Of a DNA stretch of 45,828 nt, positions 26,822 through 34,103 are shown piece by piece. The position numbers and the translations under genes were made by a program. Positions within the stretch are counted from its first letter, which is position 1. Each line of letters begins with the position of its first letter. The stretch is from Flavobacterium psychroterrae (GTDB taxonomy: Bacteria; Bacteroidota; Bacteroidia; Flavobacteriales; Flavobacteriaceae): the NCBI RefSeq assembly GCF_018380615.1, contig NZ_JAGYVZ010000032.1:1-45828 (forward strand), read 5' to 3'. The notes below the pieces were generated by a model. It made no database searches, was not told where the DNA came from, and saw only the letters and a program-made list of their open reading frames with translations.

Positions 26822-26823
26822 AA

Positions 26824-27438
26824 ATGTATACTCCTACTATATACAAAGACGAAGATCCAGAATCAATCAGAACTTTTTTGAAAGAAAATAGTTTTGGAAT
26901 CCTCGTAAATCAGACTCAAGGAAAATTTTGTGCCACACATATCCCAATAGAACTTGAAATTAATGCTGACGGAAAAGAAATTTTAGAAGGTCATATTTCA
27001 AAACTGAATCCGCAAGCAGAAGGTTTTAACGAAAACGATCAGGTTTTAGCGATATTTTCAGGTCCGCACAGTTATATTTCATCTTCATGGTACGATCATG
27101 AAAATGTACCCACCTGGAACTATATAGCCGTACATGTTTATGGAAGAATCAAAATTGTTGACTACGAAACAGGAGTTGAACAACTCAAAAAATTAGTAGA
27201 TAAATACGAAGCAAATTCAAAAAATCCCGTTCGTGTTGAAGATTTGTCTGTAAAAACAATGCGCGAAGCGAGAGGAATTTTTGCTTTTGAAATTGAAATT
27301 GATGAGATTCAGGCAACCAAAAAACTATCTCAAAACAGAGATGATCACAATTATAAAAATATAATTTCAGAGTTAGAAAAAACCGAAAACCCTCAGGCTA
27401 TTGCTGTTGCGAACGAAATGTCAAAATGCCGAAAGTAA
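26824..27438 (+). CDS. FMN-binding PaiB-family protein
   Basis: A 204-residue split-barrel flavin-binding protein. ATG 26824 is chosen; an in-frame ATG at 26788 lies inside the GNAT gene. Family motifs: MYTPTIYKDEDPESIRTFLK at the N-terminus, THIPIELE, GHISKLNPQ, FSGPHSYISSSWY, VPTWNYIAVHVYG and QNRDDHNYKNIISELE. PaiB was described as a negative regulator of sporulation and protease genes in Bacillus, but biochemical activity is unclear. It follows the GNAT gene by two bases, as PaiA precedes PaiB in Bacillus; a joint role in polyamine or redox control is inference. Confidence 0.88.
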   Translation: MYTPTIYKDEDPESIRTFLKENSFGILVNQTQGKFCATHIPIELEINADGKEILEGHISKLNPQAEGFNENDQVLAIFSGPHSYISSSWYDHENVPTWNYIAVHVYGRIKIVDYETGVEQLKKLVDKYEANSKNPVRVEDLSVKTMREARGIFAFEIEIDEIQATKKLSQNRDDHNYKNIISELEKTENPQAIAVANEMSKCRK

Positions 27439-27452
27439 ATTGGCTTTAGCCA

Positions 27453-27482
27453 TTGAAATCTAGGAATTCATAAGTACATTTG
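27453..27482 (+). promoter_or_regulatory. Consensus promoter before GT2-sigma-TonB genes
   Basis: TTG (27453-27455), 19-base spacer, TACATTTG (27475-27482): an exact match to TTG-N17-23-TAnnTTTG. The predicted RNA starts near 27488, giving a leader of about 34 bases before the GT2 ATG at 27522. Confidence 0.7.
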
Positions 27483-27521
27483 CACGCGCAAGATTCAGAA
27501 ATTAAAAGACATTAAAATCAG

Positions 27522-28628
27522 ATGCTTATAACTTTATTTTACTTCTTTATTGCTATTGTTTTTATTCAAATTTTCTATTACTTAGGAATTTTTGGAAAAT
27601 TTGCTTTTGGAAAACCACAAGAGATTACATCAAAAAAACTCCCCGTTTCAGTAATTGTTTGTGCTAAAAATGAAGAAGAAAATGTCAAAAAGTTCATTCC
27701 GCTATTAGCAGAACAAGATTACCCTGATTTTGAAATTGTTTTAATTGACGATGCTTCAAGCGACGAAACATTAGAAGTGTTTGAGCAATTTGAACAACAA
27801 TATCCTAACATTCGTTTGGTTAAAGTACAAAATAACGAAGCATTTTGGGGTAATAAAAAATACGCTTTAACTTTAGGGATCAAAGCTTCAAAAAAAGAAT
27901 ATTTACTTTTTACAGATGCAGATTGTTACCCAACTTCAAAAGACTGGATTACTGCAATGACTTCGCAATTTACCATGAACAAAACAATTGTTCTGGGTTA
28001 TGGCGGTTACGAAAAAATCGAGCGTTCTCTATTGAATAAAATTATCCGTTTTGAAACTGTTTTAACAGCTGTGCAATATTTTTCGTGGGCAAAATTAGGA
28101 CTTCCTTATATGGGCGTTGGTCGAAATTTAGCGTATAAAAAAGAAGAATTTTTTAATGTAAATGGTTTTATTGAGCACATACAGATTCGTTCAGGCGATG
28201 ATGATTTGTTTATCAATCAGGCTTCAACTAAAGAAAATACAACCATTTCATATACACCGGAAAGTTTCACTTATTCAAAACCAAAAGAAACTTATGGAGA
28301 ATGGTTTACTCAAAAAAGAAGACATATATCTACTGCTGAACATTATAAGTTTTTTGATAAAATGCAGTTAGGTTTATTCTTTATCTCACAATTATTTTTC
28401 TTTTTATTAGTTATTATATTATTGGCTTTTCAATTTCAATGGATTGCTGTATTGGCCATTTTAGCAACACGATATACTATAGTATGGACTGTAATTGGAT
28501 TTTCTGCAGGAAAATTAAAAGAAAATGACCTTAAAATTTGGTTTCCTATAGTAGAAATCATGCTTATATTCACGCAAATTAATATCTTTATAACTAATAT
28601 CTTTTCAAAACCTGTATATTGGAAATAA
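27522..28628 (+). CDS. Glycosyltransferase family 2, membrane-bound
   Basis: A 368-residue inverting GT-A enzyme. An N-terminal helix (about 2-25) is followed by the GT2 domain: VSVIVCAKNEEENVKKFI, DFEIVLIDDASSDETL, the DxD-type LLFTDADCYP, GGYEKIERS, and RSGDDDLFINQ with QKRRHI as acceptor/processivity-like motif. Two or three helices follow (about 285-360). The product is probably a lipid-linked or polysaccharide sugar. It overlaps the sigma factor gene by 10 bases. Confidence 0.88.
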   Translation: MLITLFYFFIAIVFIQIFYYLGIFGKFAFGKPQEITSKKLPVSVIVCAKNEEENVKKFIPLLAEQDYPDFEIVLIDDASSDETLEVFEQFEQQYPNIRLVKVQNNEAFWGNKKYALTLGIKASKKEYLLFTDADCYPTSKDWITAMTSQFTMNKTIVLGYGGYEKIERSLLNKIIRFETVLTAVQYFSWAKLGLPYMGVGRNLAYKKEEFFNVNGFIEHIQIRSGDDDLFINQASTKENTTISYTPESFTYSKPKETYGEWFTQKRRHISTAEHYKFFDKMQLGLFFISQLFFFLLVIILLAFQFQWIAVLAILATRYTIVWTVIGFSAGKLKENDLKIWFPIVEIMLIFTQINIFITNIFSKPVYWK

Positions 28629-29170
28629 ATTCTAAAATAGAAAAAGCAAAAAAGGGCGATCAGATCGCCTTTACTTTTTTATTAGATTATTTCTGGAATG
28701 AAGTTTACGGCTTTATGCTTAAACGTACAGAAAACGAAACTACTGCCGAAGATATTACTATTGAAACCTTCTCGAAAGCATTTGACAAAATAGCATCTTA
28801 CAACCCTGAATTTCAATTTAATACCTGGTTAATTGCTATTGCAAAAAATGTTTATATTGATTTATTACGTAAAAAGAAAACCAATCTTTTTATAGAAATC
28901 ACTGATACCGAAGACCAACAGGCTTATAATATTGCCGATACCACTCCATCTGCGGAAGATGCTTTAATTAAAGAACAAAATCTTTCCCGCTTACTTCAAT
29001 GCATCAAAGAACTTAAACCACATTATCAGGAAGTAATTCATTTACGCTACTTTCAGGAAATGACTTATCAGGAAATCGCACTTAAAATCGATGAGCCTTT
29101 GAGCAACGTAAAAGTAAAATTACTTCGCGCTAAAAAATTATTAGCTGAAATTATCGAACGTAATAGATAA
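28619..29170 (+). CDS. ECF-like RNA polymerase sigma-70 factor
   Basis: A 183-residue sigma factor with regions 2 and 4 only. Region 2 is DYFWNEVYGFMLKRTENETT then AEDITIETFSKAFDKI and FNTWLIAIAKNVYIDLLRKK; region 4 is IKELKPHYQEVIHLRYFQEM then TYQEIALKIDEPLSNVKVKL. No ATG is available near the domain start; TTG 28619, inside the end of the GT2 gene, gives the expected N-terminus. No anti-sigma gene is adjacent, so control may be transcriptional through the GT2 promoter. Confidence 0.88.
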   Translation: MEINSKIEKAKKGDQIAFTFLLDYFWNEVYGFMLKRTENETTAEDITIETFSKAFDKIASYNPEFQFNTWLIAIAKNVYIDLLRKKKTNLFIEITDTEDQQAYNIADTTPSAEDALIKEQNLSRLLQCIKELKPHYQEVIHLRYFQEMTYQEIALKIDEPLSNVKVKLLRAKKLLAEIIERNR

Positions 29171-29324
29171 TTTATTATCTTTAGATAAAGAATAAGATAT
29201 CATTCGATTTATTCTTAAAAAAGTAAACTTTCCACACTTTAAAACTACAACATTCTGTTGTTAGCTAAACCCAAAACCTTATTGCTTATGAGTTAAACGT
29301 TACTTAACCTTAAAATCCATAATC

Positions 29325-30143
29325 ATGTCTAAATCCAGTATCTACAAAGCAAGTTGGACCAATCTTGTTTTCGAAAACAAAAACAAAGAGTACGGTGCGT
29401 ATCAATTACGCCAGGAGAATTCAAAAACCACCATTACCGCTCTATTTATGGGTTTGCTATTATTAGCAGCTTTAGCAAGTGTATCAATGTTAATTAACAA
29501 ATTTAGGACGGTAGCTCCCGTAGAAGAGCCAGTTATTTACGAGCCTTTAACTCCTGTGGACATGACTCCAATGCCAGTTCAGCCAGTTAAACCTGAACCA
29601 ACTATTCCTCAGCAACAAAGTGCAGCCGCAGCACCGTCTACAAGTACGCAATTAACACATCCTGTTATTGCTGCACCAGATCAGGAACTTCCGGAAATTG
29701 CTACTAATGTAAATAACACAACGGGAATACAAAATCCTGAAGGAGCAGGACCTGGTGTGAATACAATGCCAGCAACTGGCGGAAATCCAGAAGTTGTAAT
29801 GGCAGTACCAATAACCAACGAGGCTATACCAACAGATGCTCTAGATAAACTACCAGAATTTCCGGGAGGAATGGCTAAGTTTTACACTTATGTAGGTAAT
29901 AACTTTAACAAACCTGAACTTGATGCTGACAGAACATTAAAAGTGTACGTTTCGTTCGTAATTGAAAGAGACGGTTCTATTACTGATATCATGGTAAAAA
30001 ATGATCCTGGTTACGGACTTGGAAAAGAAGCGATCAGAGTTTTAAAATCACTAAAAACAAAATGGATTCCCGGAGTATTAAACGGGAAAGCAGTTCGAAC
30101 TGCCTATAATCTTCCAATAACTATAAAAACGGAAGCAGAATAA
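29325..30143 (+). CDS. Energy transducer TonB
   Basis: A 272-residue protein: cytosolic N-terminus with the Bacteroidota signature ENKNKEYGAYQLRQ, one membrane helix (about 35-57), a Pro/Gln-rich periplasmic spacer (about 65-110), a Gly/Asn-rich part, then the TonB C-terminal domain (about 185-270) with LPEFPGGMAKFYTYV, SFVIERDGSITDIMV and GLGKEAIRVLKSLKTKWIPG. It couples the proton-motive force to outer-membrane TonB-dependent receptors. It is 154 bases after the sigma gene; a terminator follows. Confidence 0.92.
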   Translation: MSKSSIYKASWTNLVFENKNKEYGAYQLRQENSKTTITALFMGLLLLAALASVSMLINKFRTVAPVEEPVIYEPLTPVDMTPMPVQPVKPEPTIPQQQSAAAAPSTSTQLTHPVIAAPDQELPEIATNVNNTTGIQNPEGAGPGVNTMPATGGNPEVVMAVPITNEAIPTDALDKLPEFPGGMAKFYTYVGNNFNKPELDADRTLKVYVSFVIERDGSITDIMVKNDPGYGLGKEAIRVLKSLKTKWIPGVLNGKAVRTAYNLPITIKTEAE

Positions 30144-30150
30144 ATAAACA

Positions 30151-30180
30151 AAAAGCAGAATTTAGGTTCTGCTTTTTTTA
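30151..30180 (+). terminator. Terminator after tonB
   Basis: aaaagcagaa (30151-30160) pairs with ttctgctttt (30167-30176) around loop tttagg, followed by further T residues. It lies 7 bases past the TonB stop. Confidence 0.78.
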
Positions 30181-30233
30181 TGCTTTTCATTGAAATTAGG
30201 AAATTAAAAAAAGATTAGTTTTTTTTTAAATCA

Positions 30234-30294
30234 CGCAAAGTCCCGAAGTCGCAAAGTTTTTAAATTTAACTCTTTGCGACTTCGCGGCTTTATG
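30234..30294. repeat. Intergenic inverted repeat (gtcgcaaag words)
   Basis: cgcaaagtcccgaagtcgca (30234-30253, continuing aag) and ctttgcgacttcgcggcttt (30272-30291, continuing atg) are inverted copies, 19 of 23 positions matching, 15-base AT loop. The rest of the 264-bp gap before the PH-domain gene is AT-rich with no gene. Confidence 0.55.
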
Positions 30295-30407
30295 CTATTA
30301 AATTTTAATCTCTTAATACTTAGAAAAACGATATTATTTTTAATTTTAATTACTTTTACAACTCCTAAAAAGGAAAATCAAAATCTATTAAAATTAAAAA
30401 CTAAAAA

Positions 30408-30788
30408 ATGGGAATATTTTCAGCTATTCTTGGTAACGCTGGTTCAGTAAGTCAGGAAGATTTAATTAAAAAATACGGTCAGCTTTTAACTGATAATGAA
30501 GAAATCGAAATGGGTTTTAAACTTATTCGTGACACGTTTATTTTCACGAACAAACGATTAATTCTGGTTGACGTACAAGGAATTACAGGAAGTAAAACCG
30601 AATACAAATCAATCGCTTATAAAAGCATTACTCGCTTTAGCGTAGAAACTGCCGGAACTTTTGATCTTGATGCCGAATTAAAAATATGGGTTTCAAGTGA
30701 ATTAAATCCAAGTATCGTAAAACAGTTTAATAAATCTGTAAATGTGTACGATGTACAAAAAGTATTGGCTTTTCACGTTTTAGGCTAG
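30408..30788 (+). CDS. Bacterial PH-domain protein (bPH_1/DUF1696-like)
   Basis: A 126-residue cytosolic protein that is a single bacterial pleckstrin-homology domain: EEIEMGFKLIRDTFIFTNKR, LILVDVQGITGSKTEYKSIA, YKSITRFSVETAGTFDLDAE and the C-terminal helix VYDVQKVLAFHVLG. Such proteins form ring oligomers in crystal structures, but their role is unknown. Monocistronic, bounded by terminators on both sides. Confidence 0.85.
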   Translation: MGIFSAILGNAGSVSQEDLIKKYGQLLTDNEEIEMGFKLIRDTFIFTNKRLILVDVQGITGSKTEYKSIAYKSITRFSVETAGTFDLDAELKIWVSSELNPSIVKQFNKSVNVYDVQKVLAFHVLG

Positions 30789-30801
30789 ACCATAAAACAA
30801 C

Positions 30802-30832
30802 AAACCCGACAAATTTAAAATCTGTCGGGTTT
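30802..30832. terminator. Bidirectional terminator between PH and M48 genes
   Basis: aaacccgaca (30802-30811) pairs with tgtcgggttt (30823-30832), 11-base loop, flanked by A-rich sequence on the left and T-rich on the right, so it can serve the convergent genes on both strands. Confidence 0.75.
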
Positions 30833-30853
30833 TGTATTTTTAAACTAAAGATA

Positions 30854-31729
30854 TTATTTCTTTTTAGTCGTCGTTTTTTTAGTTGTGGTCGTTTTCTTGG
30901 TGGTTGTTTTTACAACCGGCGCAGTATTTACAATTTTTTGTTGCACATATGCTTTATACAAACCATCTTTTTCTGCTCTGGCTTTAGCATCATCAGCTCT
31001 TTGTTTTGAATCCGGATGTGAACTCATCATCTGATCAATGAACGAAGCTTCAGTACCTTCACTCATTTTTGCCAGAATTCTAAAAGCAGATTCTTCAGCA
31101 TTTACATTGTATCCATTTTTCTTTAAAAAGTTATAAGAAAATAAATCCGCTTCTGATTCTTGCTTACGGCTAAATTTACTGTCAATAATAGAACTTCCTA
31201 TTTTTCCTAACTGACTATCAGTTACACTTGCAATTGTTGCTGATTGTGAAGCTGCTCCTTCTAATAAAGCTTCTTTTCTATACGCTGCTTTTATTGCATC
31301 TCTTGAATCATTATTAGCAACGTGACCAATTTCGTGACCAATTACAGCTAATAATTCATTATCATCCATAATATCCATTAATCCTGAATATACACGAACA
31401 CTTCCATCTGCAGTTGCAAATGCATTTACTTCTTTAAGTTTGTAAACTTTATAGTTTAAGGTATAACCATCGCCCGCAGTATATTTCCCAAATACTCTGT
31501 TCAATCTTAAAGTATAAGGATCAGTCGCTGCTGCAACTTCATGCTCCGTATCCATTTTATCTACTGCAGCTTTAGACAGCGCAGCGGCATCAGCATTACT
31601 AAAAGTAAAACCTGTCACTCCTTTTTGAACAGCTCCAAGGGCTTTTTCTCCAAAATTAATCTGCGCATTCATTTTAGTAAAACCAAAAGTGGCAAACAAA
31701 ACTCCCAATACAATAAATTTCTTTTTCAT
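30854..31729 (-). CDS. M48-family metalloprotease, secreted
   Basis: A 291-residue periplasmic peptidase. Signal peptide MKKKFIVLGVLFATFGFTKM ending NAQ. The zinc site HEIGH is at 132-136 (LLAVIGHEIGHVANNDS), and the third ligand Glu is in KQESEADLFSYNFLKKNGYN. The preceding NAFATADGSVRVYSGLMDIM is typical of M48 peptidases of BepA/LoiP type, which degrade misassembled outer-membrane proteins. The C-terminus is an odd low-complexity Lys/Thr tail (about 274-291: KTTTKKTTTTKKTTTKKK), probably a flexible basic extension. Its promoter (TACATTTG, minus strand) is close upstream. Confidence 0.92.
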   Translation of the reverse strand: MKKKFIVLGVLFATFGFTKMNAQINFGEKALGAVQKGVTGFTFSNADAAALSKAAVDKMDTEHEVAAATDPYTLRLNRVFGKYTAGDGYTLNYKVYKLKEVNAFATADGSVRVYSGLMDIMDDNELLAVIGHEIGHVANNDSRDAIKAAYRKEALLEGAASQSATIASVTDSQLGKIGSSIIDSKFSRKQESEADLFSYNFLKKNGYNVNAEESAFRILAKMSEGTEASFIDQMMSSHPDSKQRADDAKARAEKDGLYKAYVQQKIVNTAPVVKTTTKKTTTTKKTTTKKK

Positions 31730-31754
31730 GTTTTATATTATTACAATTTAACAA

Positions 31755-31762
31755 CAAATGTA
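31755..31762 (-). promoter_or_regulatory. -7 element of the M48 peptidase gene
   Basis: TACATTTG on the minus strand matches TAnnTTTG and ends 25 bases before the ATG at 31729. No TTG at the right distance is evident. This and the lipA element are the only signals I see in the 327-bp divergent gap 31730-32056. Confidence 0.5.
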
Positions 31763-32030
31763 TTACAATGTTTACGTATTTCTATTTGAATTAAAATCAT
31801 TTTATAACAAATAAAGATATAAATATTAAACGAGTAAAAATCAGCATTATGTCATTATTATTCTTCTTATTGAAATTTTCAAACAAAAGAAAGCCATTTT
31901 AATTAGCATCATGATTTAAAAACAATAATTTAACACGACCGTAAATTTATTATCAAAAAGGTTTTTTCAAACTATTACCGATCAATATCAAATTAAATCC
32001 TAAACGAATCTCCAAATAAACTACATTCGT

Positions 32031-32038
32031 TATCTTTG
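32031..32038 (+). promoter_or_regulatory. -7 element of lipA
   Basis: TATCTTTG matches TAnnTTTG and is 18 bases before the lipA ATG (32057), giving a leader of roughly 12 bases without a Shine-Dalgarno sequence. Confidence 0.5.
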
Positions 32039-32056
32039 TACTTTGAATTTTGATAT

Positions 32057-32923
32057 ATGGAAACAGTCGTTGAAAATGTACCTGTTGGAAAACCTAAATG
32101 GTTAAAAGTTAAACTTCCAATTGGACAAAAATATACTGAACTTCGCGGTTTAGTCGATAAATATAGCTTAAACACCATTTGTACCTCAGGAAGTTGCCCA
32201 AATATGGGTGAATGCTGGGGCGAAGGAACAGCAACTTTTATGATTTTAGGAAACGTTTGTACCCGTTCATGCGGATTTTGCGGTGTAAAAACTGGTAGGC
32301 CTGAAACGGTAGACTGGGACGAACCTGAAAAAGTAGCGCGTTCTATAAAAATCATGAATATCAAACACGCTGTAATCACAAGTGTTGACAGAGATGATTT
32401 AAAAGATGGCGGTTCTATTATCTGGATTGAAACTGTAAAGGCAATTCGCAGAATGAACCCAAATACTACGCTTGAAACTTTAATCCCTGATTTTCAGGGA
32501 ATCGAAAGAAATATTGACAGAATTGTAGAGGCAAATCCTGAAGTGGTATCTCATAATGTTGAAACGGTGCGCCGTTTGACTCGTGAAGTACGTATACAGG
32601 CAAAGTACGATCGTAGTTTAGAAGTTTTACGTTATCTGAAAGAAAAAGGAATCAACAGAACTAAATCCGGAATTATGTTAGGTCTTGGAGAAACTGAAGA
32701 AGAAGTTTTCCAGACTATGACAGATTTACGTAATGCAAATGTTGATGTTGTTACAATTGGCCAATACCTACAGCCAAGTAAAAAACATTTACCAGTAAAA
32801 GAATTTATAACACCAGATCAGTTCGCAATTTATGAGAAATTTGGTCTTGAATTAGGTTTCCGTCATGTTGAAAGCGGACCTCTTGTTCGTTCTTCATACA
32901 AAGCACAAAAACATATTCTTTAA
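32057..32923 (+). CDS. lipA: Lipoyl synthase
   Basis: A 288-residue radical SAM enzyme inserting two sulfurs into octanoyl chains on lipoyl domains. The auxiliary 4Fe-4S cluster motif is CTSGSCPNMGEC (Cys42, 47, 53); the radical SAM motif is CTRSCGFC (Cys68, 72, 75). The C-terminal RSSYKA supplies the serine ligand of the auxiliary cluster. SVDRDDLKDGGS, LIPDFQG and SGIMLGLGETEEEV are typical. Cytosolic, complete in length. Followed by direct repeats, then GAPDH. Confidence 0.97.
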   Translation: METVVENVPVGKPKWLKVKLPIGQKYTELRGLVDKYSLNTICTSGSCPNMGECWGEGTATFMILGNVCTRSCGFCGVKTGRPETVDWDEPEKVARSIKIMNIKHAVITSVDRDDLKDGGSIIWIETVKAIRRMNPNTTLETLIPDFQGIERNIDRIVEANPEVVSHNVETVRRLTREVRIQAKYDRSLEVLRYLKEKGINRTKSGIMLGLGETEEEVFQTMTDLRNANVDVVTIGQYLQPSKKHLPVKEFITPDQFAIYEKFGLELGFRHVESGPLVRSSYKAQKHIL

Positions 32924-32929
32924 AAAAAA

Positions 32930-33074
32930 TTTAATCGTTTATTCGTTTGATTGGTATATCGATTAAACGAATAGACTGTTAATAAATAAACAAAAAGTTT
33001 AATCGTTTATTCGTTTAGCCATCAAGATGAGAAAACAATAAACAGTTAAACAAATAAACAAATAAACAAAAAGT
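32930..33074. repeat. Direct repeats between lipA and GAPDH
   Basis: tttaatcgtttattcgttt occurs exactly twice (32930-32948 and 32998-33016). An inverted, rearranged form cgattaaacgaata lies between them (32960-32973), and aaataaac is tandemly repeated up to the GAPDH start (33050-33068). All of the 151-bp gap is repetitive; no conventional promoter is seen in it. Confidence 0.6.
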
Positions 33075-34073
33075 TTGAAAACTAGAATTGCTATTAATGG
33101 TTTCGGAAGAATTGGTAGAAATTTATTCCGTTTACTTTTAAACCATCCTGACATTGAAGTTGTTGCCATCAACGATATTGCCGATAATAAAACCATGGCA
33201 CATTTAATAAAATACGACAGTATTCACGGTGTTTTGCCTTTTATTGTGAGTCATGACGAAAAAGGAATCATTGTCAACGAAAAACATTATTTGTTTTTTC
33301 ACGAAAAAAAAATTTCAAATTTAGACTGGAAAAGCCATAATATTGATTTTGTAGTAGAATCTACAGGAAAATATAAAACGCACGAAGAACTAAATACACA
33401 TCTTGAAGCAGGAGCAAAAAAAGTAATACTTTCGGCTCCATCAGAAGTGGATACTATAAAAACTGTAGTTTTAGGCGTTAACGAACACATTCTGGACGGA
33501 ACAGAAGACATTGTTTCTAATGCAAGCTGTACCACAAATAATGCTGCTCCGATGATAAAAATCATTGATGAGTTGTGCGGAATCGAACAAGCTTACATTA
33601 CAACAATACATTCTTACACAACAGACCAAAGCCTTCACGACCAGCCACATAAGGATTTACGTCGTGCAAGAGGCGCAAGTCAGTCAATTGTTCCAACAAC
33701 TACAGGTGCAGCTAAGGCATTAACAAAAATTTTTCCTAAATTGCATGAAAAAATCGGAGGTTGTGGAATTCGCGTTCCTGTTCCCGATGGTTCATTGACA
33801 GATATTACGTTTAATGTAAAACGTGCTGTTACTATTGAAGAAATTAATAAAGCATTCCAAAAAGCCTCAAAGACAAATTTAAAAGGAATATTAGATTACA
33901 CAGAAGATCCTATCGTTTCTGTTGATGTAATTGGCAATACACATTCGTGTTTGTTCGACGCACAATTAACTTCCGTTATTGATAAAATGGTAAAAGTTGT
34001 GGGCTGGTACGATAACGAAATTGGCTATTCATCAAGATTAATTGATTTGATTTTACTGATAAGAAAAACATAG
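33075..34073 (+). CDS. Glyceraldehyde-3-phosphate dehydrogenase, type I
   Basis: A 332-residue NAD-type GAPDH. N-terminal Rossmann motif INGFGRIGRNLFRLL with Asp in AINDI suggesting NAD preference; catalytic Cys152 in SNASCTTNNAAPM; His179 in TTIHSYTTDQ; and DLRRARGASQSIVPTTTGAA and VGWYDNEIGYSSR. The start must be TTG at 33075: the protein aligns from its first residue (KTRIAINGFGRIG) and no in-frame ATG exists nearby. It may be a second, gluconeogenic or auxiliary copy. The histidine kinase follows 30 bases on. Confidence 0.93.
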   Translation: MKTRIAINGFGRIGRNLFRLLLNHPDIEVVAINDIADNKTMAHLIKYDSIHGVLPFIVSHDEKGIIVNEKHYLFFHEKKISNLDWKSHNIDFVVESTGKYKTHEELNTHLEAGAKKVILSAPSEVDTIKTVVLGVNEHILDGTEDIVSNASCTTNNAAPMIKIIDELCGIEQAYITTIHSYTTDQSLHDQPHKDLRRARGASQSIVPTTTGAAKALTKIFPKLHEKIGGCGIRVPVPDGSLTDITFNVKRAVTIEEINKAFQKASKTNLKGILDYTEDPIVSVDVIGNTHSCLFDAQLTSVIDKMVKVVGWYDNEIGYSSRLIDLILLIRKT

Positions 34074-34103
34074 AATAGATTCATTGTAAAAGCATTGCCA
34101 TAC

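Noticed and set aside
26788..26823. Upstream in-frame ATG for the PaiB-like gene
   Set aside because: It lies inside the GNAT gene and adds residues not in the family; ATG 26824 gives the typical MYTP start.
32057..32379. Antisense frame across the start of lipA
   Set aside because: It is a shadow of lipA, whose cluster motifs are unambiguous.
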